Notes: generated from the sequence alone by a model not told the origin. Shown: positions 9,245 through 17,363, counted from the first letter of the stretch. The stretch: 64,000 nt of DNA from CADEEX01 sp964577955 (GCA_964577955.1 CAZOAZ010000011.1:62001-126000); one strand, 5' to 3'. Made by a program: numbers and translations.

Positions 9245-9817
9245 ATGCACATGACACGTAGAACGGCGATGCGGTTGGCGGTGCTTGCGTTCGTGGCGCT
9301 TCCCTTGACGGGTTGTTCGTACAACCGGTTCGTCGGGCAGGAAGAAGCGATCAAGGCGCAGTGGGCGCAGGTCCAAAATCAGCTGCAGCGGCGCAACGAT
9401 CTGATTCCCAATCTGGTCGAGAGCGTCAAAGGCTACGCCGCGCATGAAGAAGGCGTGTTCAAGGAAATCGCCGACGCGCGCGCGAAGATGATGGGCGCCA
9501 AGACGCCGGAAGAAACGATTCAGGCGGCCAACCAGACGAGTTCGGCGCTGGGCCGCTTGATGGTCGTCGTCGAGAACTATCCGCAGCTCAAAGCCAACGA
9601 GCAGTTCAATCGCCTGATGGATGAACTCTCGGGTACCGAGAATCGCGTCGCCGTCGAGCGGCAGCGCTACAACGAAAAGATTCGCGAGTACAACACGTCG
9701 CGACGGCAATTCCCCGCCAACCTGACGGCGAAGATATTCAGCTTCAAGGAGTATCCGTTCTTCGAAGCCCCGGCCGAGGCGCAGCAGGTACCGAAGGTCA
9801 ACTTCAACAAGTCGTGA
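9245..9817 (+). CDS. lemA: LemA family lipoprotein
   Basis: The 190-residue protein begins with a lipoprotein signal ending in LPLTGC and then the LemA pattern 'VGQEEAIKAQWAQVQNQLQR', 'RNDLIPNLVESVKGYAAHE', 'VVVENYPQLKANEQFNRLMD', 'LSGTENRVAVERQRYNEKI' and 'FPANLTAKIFSFKEYPFFEA'. LemA proteins are long helical hairpins at the membrane with unsettled function. ATG 9245 is preferred because GAGG at 9235-9238 is well placed; in-frame ATGs at 9233, 9239 and 9251 are alternatives. It follows the TPM gene and is 4 nt before the PH/cytochrome gene. Confidence 0.9.
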   Translation: MHMTRRTAMRLAVLAFVALPLTGCSYNRFVGQEEAIKAQWAQVQNQLQRRNDLIPNLVESVKGYAAHEEGVFKEIADARAKMMGAKTPEETIQAANQTSSALGRLMVVVENYPQLKANEQFNRLMDELSGTENRVAVERQRYNEKIREYNTSRRQFPANLTAKIFSFKEYPFFEAPAEAQQVPKVNFNKS

Positions 9818-9821
9818 CGCG

Positions 9822-10733
9822 ATGATCGAAGTCCCGCTCTCCTGGGAGCGCGAGCTGTGGAGTTGCCGCTCGCTGACGCCGCCGGGAGAGCGGTACGTGT
9901 TAACCGATTTCCGGCTCGTGAGTCTGGCCGGGGAGCGGTCGGCGGAACTCGCCCTTCAAGACATTGGCGAGGTTGAACGCACGGAATCCCGACTCGACCG
10001 CGTCCTCGGCACCTCCTGCCTCGTCGTTCGCTCCCGCGCCAAGAATCACCAGCCGCTCGTCATTCGCCACATCAGACGCGGCGCGCAACTCGCCGCGCTT
10101 CTGGATCTGATCGCCGAGGATCCGCGCTCGACGTGGGACGCGGCCTCCGTGAAGGCGGCGATGGCATGGGAGCCTCGCGAGACGGCGCTGTACGGCAAGC
10201 TCCTCCTCGGCCTGATGACGATCCTCGTCGTCGTGTTCATCGGCGCGATGGGCATTCACGGCCGCGCCGCGGCCGTGGTCTATGCGCCGGACGATGCGGT
10301 CTATCCGGGCGGAGTGAAGCGCGATCGCGAGGCGATCCGGCGATTCATGGAAACCGAGGTCCTGCCGTGGGCCAAGACCACGCTTGGTCCTCTCAAGGGC
10401 GGGCCGGACGCCGTCACGTGTCAGACATGTCACGGCCCCGACGACGCGGCAAACGGCTGGCAGATGCCGGCGGTGTCGGCGCTGCCGCTGCCCGACGTGG
10501 CGGCGCGCGGCTGGGAGACGTGGAGCCGGACGATGGACGCGCAGATGCGCAACGCGGTGTACGGCTACATCGCTGAGTCAGACAATCAAGCGAAAGCGGC
10601 GTACATGCGGGAAACCGTGATGCCCGGGATGGCACGTCTCCTTCACCGCCCCGCCTACGACTTCACGAAGTCGTACGACTACAACCGGTCGCACGCAGCT
10701 CTCGGCTGTTATCACTGTCACAAGGTGTCCTAG
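9822..10733 (+). CDS. membrane protein fusing a PH-like domain to a di-haem c-type cytochrome
   Basis: Residues 1-105 ('LTPPGERYVLTDFRLVSLAG', then a beta-rich run ending 'HIRRGAQLAALLDLIAED') look like a bacterial PH (YdbT/bPH2) domain. A transmembrane helix follows at about 127-147 ('LLLGLMTILVVVFIGAMGI'). The remaining 155 residues carry two haem c sites, CQTCH at 200-204 and CYHCH at 296-300 close to the C-terminus, with Met-rich segments ('MRETVMPGMARLLH') resembling the tetra-/di-haem reaction-centre cytochrome type. This topology puts the PH domain in the cytoplasm and the haems outside. The gene lies 4 nt after lemA, so TPM, LemA and this cytochrome probably form one operon. The electron partner is unknown. 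Confidence 0.75.
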   Translation: MIEVPLSWERELWSCRSLTPPGERYVLTDFRLVSLAGERSAELALQDIGEVERTESRLDRVLGTSCLVVRSRAKNHQPLVIRHIRRGAQLAALLDLIAEDPRSTWDAASVKAAMAWEPRETALYGKLLLGLMTILVVVFIGAMGIHGRAAAVVYAPDDAVYPGGVKRDREAIRRFMETEVLPWAKTTLGPLKGGPDAVTCQTCHGPDDAANGWQMPAVSALPLPDVAARGWETWSRTMDAQMRNAVYGYIAESDNQAKAAYMRETVMPGMARLLHRPAYDFTKSYDYNRSHAALGCYHCHKVS

Positions 10734-10735
10734 AC

Positions 10736-10823
10736 GGGGGCTGGGGACTGGGGACTGGGGGCTGGGGACTGGGGGCTGGGGGCTAGGGGCTAGGGGCTTG
10801 GGGGCTGGGGGCTGGGGACCAGG
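10736..10823 (+). repeat. GGGGACT/GGGGGCT word repeat
   Basis: About eleven copies of GGGGACT, GGGGGCT and GGGGCTA run from 3 nt after the cytochrome stop into the 3' end of the amidase gene on the other strand. Its reverse complement forms the tract at 8333-8382. G-runs on one strand could form quadruplex structures (inference). Confidence 0.8.
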
Positions 10824-13120
10824 GTCAGCGTTGATTCCGCATTGGCTTTCACCGCCGTCTCGCTGAAGTAGAGCGGGAAGTACTCGCCGTTCGACCACAT
10901 CTTCGCCAGATCTGAAAAGTGCGGGCTGCCTGCTGACCCCGACTGCCCCGGCGCGTTAGTGACGACCGCTCGATCCCAGTCGCTCAGATCGAAGACCGCG
11001 CGGAACGAGGGACCGACGCGTCCGTCGAGCGAGGTTGCGAACACGGTGTCGGGCGCGCCAGGTAGCGGAAACGGACCGACGTTGTAGCGGCCGCGGCCGG
11101 CCTCGCCAATCCCGAGCGGATGCGAGAAGGTGATCTGATGCGTGGCGCCCCACTCCCCGATAGGAGACGCCTGCAATCCGGTTGAAGCCGGACGCCACCG
11201 ATCGCGGTCGCGGGCGACCGCGGCGAGCGCGTCGAGGAGGAGCGCATTGCGTGCCGCGACGACCCGTCCGTCGAACCAGGAAGCCGAAGGCCGGGTCAAC
11301 GCGGACACGATGTCGAGGCGCGCGGCGAGCTCGTTCACAAACTCCGGCGAAACACGTCGCGCCGCCAGCTGCCGTCGCAGCGCCTGCTCCCACGCGACAT
11401 AAACCGCCGCCGCTTCCGAGTCGACAGTCACCTGACGATCCCAGTTCGTCAGTTCCAAGCGCAGCGCTTCCACTGCCGGTTCCGGGGCACGCACGGCACC
11501 GAGGAGCGGCACGATCTGATCGGCCGTCCACGAATGGACATCGAGCTGAAGCGCCTGCATCGACTCGCGATCGTGCCTGGCGCTTGACGACAGCCGTTCG
11601 CGAAGACGCGCCATGCGCGCCCGCGCGTCGTTGGCAAACGCCAGGAAGGGAGAACTCGACGTGGCGGGTTGATCGGTGCGCGACTCCCAACCGGACCACT
11701 CGCGTTGCGCGTCCCCGGCGGCCGCCGGCAGCAGCCCGTTTCCTCCCGTGCGGATCGGAACCCAACCGGCGCGGCTGGCCCGGACGGCGCCGGCACGATC
11801 GGCATAGACGATGTCGACGACCGGGAGTCGCCAATTCTTCAGCGCCGCGCCGAATTCAGCGGCCGACGCCACGCGATCGAGCTGCAACGCGTGGAGTTCG
11901 GCGGCCGTTCCAGGCTCGGCGCCGGTCCAGCGCAGCGAGTACGCCAGATGGCGCTCGCGATCGACGCCGACGATCACGCCTCGAGGCGTGAACTGCCAAT
12001 CGAAGGTCCAGGGCTCGGTGCGCCCTTTGATCGCCAGCGCGTCTGCCTGCACGCCGACCGGCACGAAGGTTCCGCGATCGTCGACGCGATGATCGTCGGC
12101 GGGGTCCAGGCGTTCAACGGCGATGTCGGCGATGTCGGCAGGAGCGGCGGCCATTCCCCACGCCACGTTCTCGTTGTGACCGATCACCACGCCCGGAAGC
12201 CAGGGCGATGTCGCGCCAATGACATTCCAGCCTGGCGCGGAAAGATGCACGAGGTACCGTCCCGACGGATGCTCCAGCAGCCGGTGCGGATCGACGGCGA
12301 GAAGCGGCGCACCGGCGCGCGTTCTGCTTCCGTCGACAACCCAGGTATTGCTTCCTGGCGGCACCGCCGCGGCGAGCCCGGAGAAAAACGGCCGGGTACC
12401 GACTCGTCTGAGCAGGTCGCTCATGACGAAGCCGATCGCGGAAAGATCGACACCGGGCGGAACGGCCGTCTTGAGTCCGGCCGGCGGCGGCCACAGTGCG
12501 TCGGCAGCCGGGGCCCCAAGCGCCGCGGTCAGGCGCGCGCGCAGCACCTCTTCCTGCGCGCTCGTCGACGAGAGGAAAGCGTCAGTTCGATTCAACAGGT
12601 CCTCGGGACGCCAGGATTCGGGCAACCAGCCGGCGAGCCTGAATTCCTCGGGCGGATTCACGCGCGCCTGCGCCACCCACGCATTGATGCCGCGCGTGAA
12701 CGCGGTGGCGATCCGCTGCGTCTCGGCGCCGTACGCCGCCCAGTCGGTTGACACGTCGCCGCGATACTGAATCCGCCGCGTCATCGTGTCGCGTTCGAGG
12801 AAATTCGCGCCAAGCACTTCGGCAAGGCGTCCCTGGACCGAGCGCCGCCACAGATCCATCTGGAACAGCCGGTCCTGCGCCTGGACGAAGCCTTGCGCAA
12901 AGAACAGATCGTCGGCGTTCCCCGCCGCAATGTGCGGCACGCCGTAGCGATCGCGGACCACGGTCACGGCCGCGTTCAGGCCGGCAACGGACAGCGTGCC
13001 GGACACCTGCGGGAGGACGGGTGCGGGCCACGACGGCGTCTTTGGCTTGTTGTCGCAGGCGGCAACCGAACCCGCCGCCAGCAGCGCCGCGAGGAATGCG
13101 CGGGCTACACTAACCGGCAT
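10790..13120 (-). CDS. penicillin-acylase family N-terminal nucleophile amidohydrolase (lipoprotein)
   Basis: The 776-residue precursor starts with a lipoprotein signal (AGSVAAC). 'VTVVRDRYGVPHIAAGNADD' and 'QGFVQAQDRLFQMDLWRR' belong to the alpha chain; autoprocessing is expected before Ser about 257 in 'PPGSNTWVVDGSRTRAGAPL', followed by 'LLAVDPH', 'IGHNENVAWGM' and the C-terminal 'WGATHQITFSHPLG'. The family cleaves amide bonds of beta-lactams, acyl-homoserine lactones and related N-acyl compounds; the substrate here is not predictable. An A-family palindrome is embedded at about residues 640-648, and the last residues VPSPQPPSP come from the G-word repeat. The start codon overlaps the divergent DinB start by 2 nt. 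Confidence 0.9.
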   Translation of the reverse strand: MPVSVARAFLAALLAAGSVAACDNKPKTPSWPAPVLPQVSGTLSVAGLNAAVTVVRDRYGVPHIAAGNADDLFFAQGFVQAQDRLFQMDLWRRSVQGRLAEVLGANFLERDTMTRRIQYRGDVSTDWAAYGAETQRIATAFTRGINAWVAQARVNPPEEFRLAGWLPESWRPEDLLNRTDAFLSSTSAQEEVLRARLTAALGAPAADALWPPPAGLKTAVPPGVDLSAIGFVMSDLLRRVGTRPFFSGLAAAVPPGSNTWVVDGSRTRAGAPLLAVDPHRLLEHPSGRYLVHLSAPGWNVIGATSPWLPGVVIGHNENVAWGMAAAPADIADIAVERLDPADDHRVDDRGTFVPVGVQADALAIKGRTEPWTFDWQFTPRGVIVGVDRERHLAYSLRWTGAEPGTAAELHALQLDRVASAAEFGAALKNWRLPVVDIVYADRAGAVRASRAGWVPIRTGGNGLLPAAAGDAQREWSGWESRTDQPATSSSPFLAFANDARARMARLRERLSSSARHDRESMQALQLDVHSWTADQIVPLLGAVRAPEPAVEALRLELTNWDRQVTVDSEAAAVYVAWEQALRRQLAARRVSPEFVNELAARLDIVSALTRPSASWFDGRVVAARNALLLDALAAVARDRDRWRPASTGLQASPIGEWGATHQITFSHPLGIGEAGRGRYNVGPFPLPGAPDTVFATSLDGRVGPSFRAVFDLSDWDRAVVTNAPGQSGSAGSPHFSDLAKMWSNGEYFPLYFSETAVKANAESTLTLVPSPQPPSP
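11176..11199 (-). repeat. family A palindrome inside the amidase gene
   Basis: On the minus strand it reads GGTGGCG followed by TCCGGCTTCAACCGGA and T. It differs from consensus by one stem base (AACC instead of AGCC). It is translated in frame as part of 'RWRPASTGLQ', where the usual family would have a surface loop. Confidence 0.75.
13106..13111 (+). promoter_or_regulatory. -10 box for leaderless dinB-like transcript
   Basis: TACACT ends 7 nt before ATG 13119. It lies inside the signal-peptide codons of the divergent amidase gene. Confidence 0.5.
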
Positions 13121-13607
13121 GTTGAAGGCGGGGTTGATCGCGGAGTTCGATCACGAGATGGCGACGACCAGGAAACTGATCGAGCGGATTCCGGACGATC
13201 GGCTGCGCTGGAGGCCCCACGACAAGTCGCGAACGCTCGGCAGCCTCGCACTGCACCTGGCCACGATTCCGGCCTGGACTCCCAATATCCTCGAGCGTCT
13301 CGAGTTCGATCTGGCGGAACTGCCGGCCGGTGGTGAAGACCCGGCCACACGCGCCGCGATCCTGACGCGGCTCGCCGAATCGGTGGCAGCCGCGCGCCGG
13401 GCGCTCGACAAGACCGACGCGGAACTCTGGGCCATGTGGTCGTTGCGACGGGACGGCCACGAAGTCTTCACGATCCCGCGCTGGTCGGCGGTGCGCAGCT
13501 TCGTGCTCAGTCACATCGTGCATCACCGCGGTCAGCTCAGCGTGTACTTGCGCCTCAATGGAATTGCGGTTCCGGCGATTTACGGTCCGACGGCGGACGA
13601 GTGCTAG
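13119..13607 (+). CDS. DinB-like four-helix metalloprotein
   Basis: The 162-residue protein starts 'MLKAGLIAEFDHEMATTRKL' and has 'WRPHDKSRTLGSLALHLATI' and 'SFVLSHIVHHRGQLSVYLRL', the histidine triad layout of the DinB/YfiT superfamily (divalent metal bound by one mid-protein His and the HxxxH of the last helix). Many members are thiol transferases or are of unknown function. ATG 13119 shares CATG with the amidase start on the other strand, and the TACACT box sets a leaderless start. Confidence 0.88.
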   Translation: MLKAGLIAEFDHEMATTRKLIERIPDDRLRWRPHDKSRTLGSLALHLATIPAWTPNILERLEFDLAELPAGGEDPATRAAILTRLAESVAAARRALDKTDAELWAMWSLRRDGHEVFTIPRWSAVRSFVLSHIVHHRGQLSVYLRLNGIAVPAIYGPTADEC

Positions 13608-13615
13608 GCTGTGTC

Positions 13616-13639
13616 GGTGGCGTCCGGCCTTAGCCGGAT
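13616..13639 (+). repeat. family A palindrome
   Basis: GGTGGCG plus TCCGGCCTTAGCCGGA plus T, 8 nt after the DinB stop and 8 nt before the convergent symporter stop. A one-base variant of the loop (CCTTAG). Confidence 0.8.
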
Positions 13640-13647
13640 TACACGGA

Positions 13648-14952
13648 TCAAACAGTCTCCATAACTGTCACGGTCACTATTTCCACCGTCTCCGGCGGGT
13701 GATGCCCGTCCAGAATTGCCCGCGCGCGCTCGAGATCGAGCGCCCCGTCCCACCGGGCGACGACCATTGTCGCGACGGCATTGCCGATGAGATTGGTGAT
13801 CGCCCGCGCCTCCGACATGAAGCGGTCGACGCCGAGCAGCAGCGTCAGTCCGGCCACGGGGATCGTGGGAAATGCCGCCAGCGTCGCCGCCAGCGTGACA
13901 AAGCCGCTGCCGGTGACCGCCGCCGCGCCCTTCGAGGTCAGGAGCAACACCCCGAGCACACCGAGCTCCTGCATGAACGTGAGATGAACGCCGCTCGCCT
14001 GCGCCACGAAGATCGCCGCCATCGTCATGTAGATCGACGTGCCATCGAGATTGAACGAATAGCCGGTGGGCACGACGAGTCCGACCACGGACTTCCTGCA
14101 GCCCAGATATTCCAGTTTCGCCATGATCCGCGGCAGTGCCGACTCAGACGATGACGTGCCGAGCACAATCAGGATTTCCTCGGCGATGTACTTGAGGAAC
14201 TTGATCAGACTGAAACCCGTCGCCGCGGCGATTGCGCCCAGCACGACGAAGATGAAGAAGGCGCACGTGAGGTACACGCTCGCCATCAGCTTGCCGAGAT
14301 CGACCAGGGTGTGGAGTCCGTAACGGCCAACGGTAAACGCCATGGCGCCGAAGGCGCCGAGCGGCGCCAACCGCATGATCAGGCCGACGACATCGAACAG
14401 GCCGTCCGACGCCATCGAGAGAATCTGGACCAGACCGTGAGCGCGCTCACCCATTCTGAGGAGCGCCAAACCGAAGAGCACGGCAAAGAGCAGCACTTGC
14501 AGGACGTCGCCGCGGGCGAACGCCCCGATCACCGAGTCCGGAATGACGTTGAGGATGAACTCGACCGTACTCAGATGCTGCGACTGCGTCGTATAGGCCG
14601 ACACCGAGCTCACGTCCGCGGTTGCCGGGTTGAAGCCCACCCCGGCACCGGGCTTCAACACCGTCACGACGATCAGCCCGATCGCCAGCGCCAGCGTCGA
14701 GACGACTTCGAAGTAGATCAGCGCTTTGAGGCCGATGCGCCCCACGTCCTTCATCGCGCCCATGTGCGCGATGCCGACGACGACCGTGGTGAAGACGATC
14801 GGCGCAATCAGCATCTTCACGAGCTTGATGAAGCCGTCGCCGAGCGGCTTCATCGCGGCCGCCTGTTCCGGCGCGAAGTATCCGAACAGCGCGCCGAGCG
14901 CGACGGCCACGAGCACCTGGAGGTAGAGCGTGGAGGAATGGCGCTTTGCCAT
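13648..14952 (-). CDS. dicarboxylate/amino acid:cation symporter (DAACS)
   Basis: The 434-residue inner-membrane protein has the DctA/GltP layout: 'LIAPIVFTTVVVGIAHMGAM', 'VLGTSSSESALPRIMAKLE' (serine-rich re-entrant loop), 'VPTGYSFNLDGTSIYMTMAA' (substrate/cation motif) and 'SKGAAAVTGSGFVTLAATL', then 'VDRFMSEARAITNLIGNAVA'. It would import C4-dicarboxylates or glutamate/aspartate with cations. The start at 14952 (MAKRHSSTLYLQ) is fixed by TATGAT ending 7 nt upstream; an open frame continues upstream but does not look coding. Confidence 0.92.
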   Translation of the reverse strand: MAKRHSSTLYLQVLVAVALGALFGYFAPEQAAAMKPLGDGFIKLVKMLIAPIVFTTVVVGIAHMGAMKDVGRIGLKALIYFEVVSTLALAIGLIVVTVLKPGAGVGFNPATADVSSVSAYTTQSQHLSTVEFILNVIPDSVIGAFARGDVLQVLLFAVLFGLALLRMGERAHGLVQILSMASDGLFDVVGLIMRLAPLGAFGAMAFTVGRYGLHTLVDLGKLMASVYLTCAFFIFVVLGAIAAATGFSLIKFLKYIAEEILIVLGTSSSESALPRIMAKLEYLGCRKSVVGLVVPTGYSFNLDGTSIYMTMAAIFVAQASGVHLTFMQELGVLGVLLLTSKGAAAVTGSGFVTLAATLAAFPTIPVAGLTLLLGVDRFMSEARAITNLIGNAVATMVVARWDGALDLERARAILDGHHPPETVEIVTVTVMETV

Positions 14953-14959
14953 GCCGGTA

Positions 14960-14965
14960 ATCATA
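14960..14965 (-). promoter_or_regulatory. -10 box for leaderless symporter transcript
   Basis: TATGAT on the minus strand, 7 nt before ATG 14952. It lies 10 bp from the divergent TATAAT box. Confidence 0.5.
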
Positions 14966-14974
14966 GGGCATCGG

Positions 14975-14980
14975 TATAAT
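14975..14980 (+). promoter_or_regulatory. -10 box upstream of the 14992 gene
   Basis: A perfect TATAAT, 11 nt before ATG 14992, predicting a 5' leader of only about 4-5 nt. Confidence 0.5.
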
Positions 14981-14991
14981 TTCCTCACCGG

Positions 14992-15621
14992 ATGTCCCGT
15001 AGACGCATCATCCTGCTCTTCGTCGTCGCCGCGGTGCTCGTGCTCGCCTTCGTCCTGCTCGTACCGCCGGCCGGCTCTCGCTCGCCCAAGACGTTCACGC
15101 CCGATCGCATCGCCGATCTCGAAGTGGACATGTGGCAGGCCTATTACCGCAAAGAGAATCTGCGCCTCTTTCGCGGCCTGATGCAGACCCTTCACGAGCA
15201 GTATCACTACTCGTGGGTCCAGGGTGGCATCACCGGCTTTTATCTGGCGCGGGCGGCCGCCACCTTCGGCAACGCCCGATCCGATTACGAACAGGTCCTG
15301 CCGGATCTCGAGTGCGCCTTCACCCGGATTCGCGACTGGACCAGCAGCAGCTTCGATCCGGCGGCGCTGGCGCGCGCGGAACTCGCCTGGTGGGTCGCGC
15401 GAAGAGATCCGGTGGCCAAGGATCCGGAAAACGTCGGGCGGTTGATGGCCGAAGCGAACGCGCTTTTGTTTGCCGTCCCGGCGGCCGCCGTCCTCAACGC
15501 CTCCACCCTGCGTGCTCGCGCCGGCCGGCTCCGCGACGACGGCGGCGAACAGGCTGACTGGGCCACGGTTTCGACGCTGCTTCATCAGTCATGGCGCGAC
15601 CTGCACAAGGCAGTCAATTGA
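14992..15621 (+). CDS. membrane-anchored hypothetical protein
   Basis: The 209-residue protein has an N-terminal hydrophobic helix (residues 6-24, 'ILLFVVAAVLVLAFVLLVPP') and a soluble helical remainder ('LEVDMWQAYYRKENLRLFRG', 'YHYSWVQGGITGFYLARAAA', 'DPAALARAELAWWVARRDP'). I do not recognise a family. Aromatic-rich 'MWQAYYRKE' and 'ELAWWVARR' would be useful search anchors. It shares its stop with the start of the next gene (TTGA). Confidence 0.75.
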   Translation: MSRRRIILLFVVAAVLVLAFVLLVPPAGSRSPKTFTPDRIADLEVDMWQAYYRKENLRLFRGLMQTLHEQYHYSWVQGGITGFYLARAAATFGNARSDYEQVLPDLECAFTRIRDWTSSSFDPAALARAELAWWVARRDPVAKDPENVGRLMAEANALLFAVPAAAVLNASTLRARAGRLRDDGGEQADWATVSTLLHQSWRDLHKAVN

Positions 15622-16706
15622 CCATTCCTGCCCCTCCTGCCTCTCCTGCCCCTCTTGCCCTTCCGGCCCCCGTGGCGGCGATTGGCCCGTTCGTCGCCCG
15701 CCCGAGCCTCACGAGCGGCCACCGGATGACGCTGTACGGATGGGGCAACCCGCGCTATTTCCCACGTCTGCCGGCGCCGACGATCCGCTATTTCGATGTC
15801 GCCGACGATGCCCGCGTCCTGGCGCATTGCCATTGGCAGCCCCGGCGGTGGGAGCATCGGACGCTGATCGCCTTGCACGGCTTGAACGGCTCGAGCGAGG
15901 CCCACTACGTGAAAGGCATGGCCACGAAGGCCTTTGCCGCGGGTATGAACGTGGTGCGGCTCAATCAACGCAACTGCGGCGGCACGGAACATCTGTCGGC
16001 CGGCTTGTTCCATTCCGGCCTGACCGCTGACGCGAAGCATGTGATCGACGACCTGACCGCCGTCGACGGCATCCAGGAAATTGTCGTCGCCGGCTACTCG
16101 CTCGGTGGAAACCTGGCGCTGAAGCTCGCCGGCGAATACGGCGACCGGGCGCCGCGGGCGCTCGCCGGCGTGGCGGCGGTCTCGCCGATTCTCGAGATCA
16201 GCCAGTGCGTCCACGCGCTCGAGCGAAAGGAGAACTGGCTCTACGAATGGAACTTCGTCCGCGATCTCAAGAAGCGGCTGCGGAAGAAAGTGCAGATCCG
16301 TCCGGGCTCATTCGACCTGACGAAGCTGAAGACGCTGCGCACGGTGCGGGAATTCGACGAGTACTACACCGCACCGCACTTCGGCTTCCTGGGCGCCGAG
16401 GATTACTACCACCGCGCTAGCGCGATGCGGGTCGTGGATCGCATCGCGCTGCCGGCGCTCATCATCAGCGCCGAGGACGATCCGTTCGTGCCGTCCGAAC
16501 CGTTTCACGATCCCAAGGTGACCGGGAACCCGCACATCACGCTCTGCCTGAGCGCTCACGGGGGCCATTGCGGCTTTGTCGGCCCGCGCTCAGGCGAGGA
16601 TGACGGCTACTGGGCTGAAAACCAGATCGTCGCGTTCGCTAGACGCCAAGCCGGTCGATCAGAATCCGCGCGAACTCCGGCCCCTTCCCTTCATCTTCAT
16701 GCTTGA
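15618..16706 (+). CDS. YheT-like alpha/beta hydrolase
   Basis: The product (about 362 residues from TTG 15618) has 'RTLIALHGLNGSSEAHYVKG' (oxyanion region), 'VVRLNQRNCGGTEHLSAGLF' typical of the YheT/EMB8 subfamily, nucleophile elbow 'VVAGYSLGGNLALKLAGEYG', acid 'ISAEDDPFVP' and His in 'SAHGGHCGFVG'. These are predicted membrane-linked esterases. An ATG at 15591 inside the previous gene is the alternative start. The first 20 residues (Pro/Ala repeats) are encoded by a pyrimidine-rich word repeat, so the folded protein begins near residue 27. It overlaps the convergent DUF72 gene by 68 nt. Confidence 0.85.
   Translation: MTIPAPPASPAPLALPAPVAAIGPFVARPSLTSGHRMTLYGWGNPRYFPRLPAPTIRYFDVADDARVLAHCHWQPRRWEHRTLIALHGLNGSSEAHYVKGMATKAFAAGMNVVRLNQRNCGGTEHLSAGLFHSGLTADAKHVIDDLTAVDGIQEIVVAGYSLGGNLALKLAGEYGDRAPRALAGVAAVSPILEISQCVHALERKENWLYEWNFVRDLKKRLRKKVQIRPGSFDLTKLKTLRTVREFDEYYTAPHFGFLGAEDYYHRASAMRVVDRIALPALIISAEDDPFVPSEPFHDPKVTGNPHITLCLSAHGGHCGFVGPRSGEDDGYWAENQIVAFARRQAGRSESARTPAPSLHLHA
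15624..15669 (+). repeat. CCTGCCCCTC word repeat
   Basis: CCTGCCCCTCCTGCCTCTCC and TGCCCCTCTTGCCC repeat with period 9 at the very start of the hydrolase frame and encode 'PAPPASPAPLALPAP'. Confidence 0.6.
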
Positions 16707-17340
16707 AGTAGACGAAGACGTCCTTGCAGGCTTCGGTTTCACGGGCGATCGTGTCGCCCCATTTGCGAATGTCGTCCGGTGTGTAGCCTTCGTCGCGCAG
16801 ACGGAAGTAGGCGTACTCCGCGGTGATGCGGACCGGCGTGGACAGCTTCTCGCTGTCGGCGACGCAGAGGGCCATCCCGCGCGCTGACAGCCGCTCGCAC
16901 ACCTCGTCATCGAGCCAGGACGCATGGCGGAATTCGAACGCGGCCGGCGCCCGCGGCGGCAGGTCCGCGAGAAACGCGTCGAAGAGCGCGAGGTCCTTTT
17001 TCAGATTCGGCGGCAGCTGGAACAGCAGCGCCCCCAGCTTCTCGCCGAGCGTGCCGGCGACCTGGCAGAAACCGGCGACCAGGCTGCCGGTATTCTTCAG
17101 CCGGCTGTCGTGCGTGATGCGGCGCGGCGCTTTGAGCGTCAGCTTGTACGGCGACGGGGTCTGCGCGGCCCAGCCGCCGACCAGCTTCTCGTTCGGCATC
17201 CGGTAAAACGTGTAGTTGATCTCGACGGTCGGAAAGCGGGCGGCGTAATAGGGCAGCATCTTCGCCGCCGGCAGATCCGTCGGGTAGAAGCTGCCTTTCC
17301 ATTCGGGGTAGTTGTAGCCGGAGGTGCCGATCCAGATCAT
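16639..17340 (-). CDS. DUF72 family protein
   Basis: The 233-residue protein has the DUF72 TIM-barrel signature: 'IWIGTSGYNYPEWKGSFYP', 'YYAARFPTVEINYTFYRMP', 'FQLPPNLKKDLALFDAFL', 'FEFRHASWLDDEVCERL' and 'YFRLRDEGYTPDDIRKW' with 'DVFVYFKHEDEG' near the end. The fold resembles sugar/endonuclease IV-type barrels; the function is unknown. ATG 17340 is 13 nt from a TACAGT box on the same strand, predicting a very short leader. Confidence 0.9.
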   Translation of the reverse strand: MIWIGTSGYNYPEWKGSFYPTDLPAAKMLPYYAARFPTVEINYTFYRMPNEKLVGGWAAQTPSPYKLTLKAPRRITHDSRLKNTGSLVAGFCQVAGTLGEKLGALLFQLPPNLKKDLALFDAFLADLPPRAPAAFEFRHASWLDDEVCERLSARGMALCVADSEKLSTPVRITAEYAYFRLRDEGYTPDDIRKWGDTIARETEACKDVFVYFKHEDEGKGPEFARILIDRLGV

Positions 17341-17353
17341 GGGTGTGCCACCG

Positions 17354-17363
17354 ACTGTAAACT
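17354..17363. promoter_or_regulatory. overlapping divergent -10 boxes
   Basis: TACAGT on the minus strand (17354-17359, for DUF72) and TAAACT on the plus strand (17358-17363, 6 nt before ATG 17370) overlap by two bases, so only one direction could be open at a time. Confidence 0.45.

Noticed and set aside
14311..14979. Long open frame antisense to the dicarboxylate symporter
   Set aside because: Composition is Arg/His/Asp-rich and it mirrors the codons of the symporter, whose motifs are clear; similar frames at 19062-20465 and 59248-61161 are shadows for the same reason.
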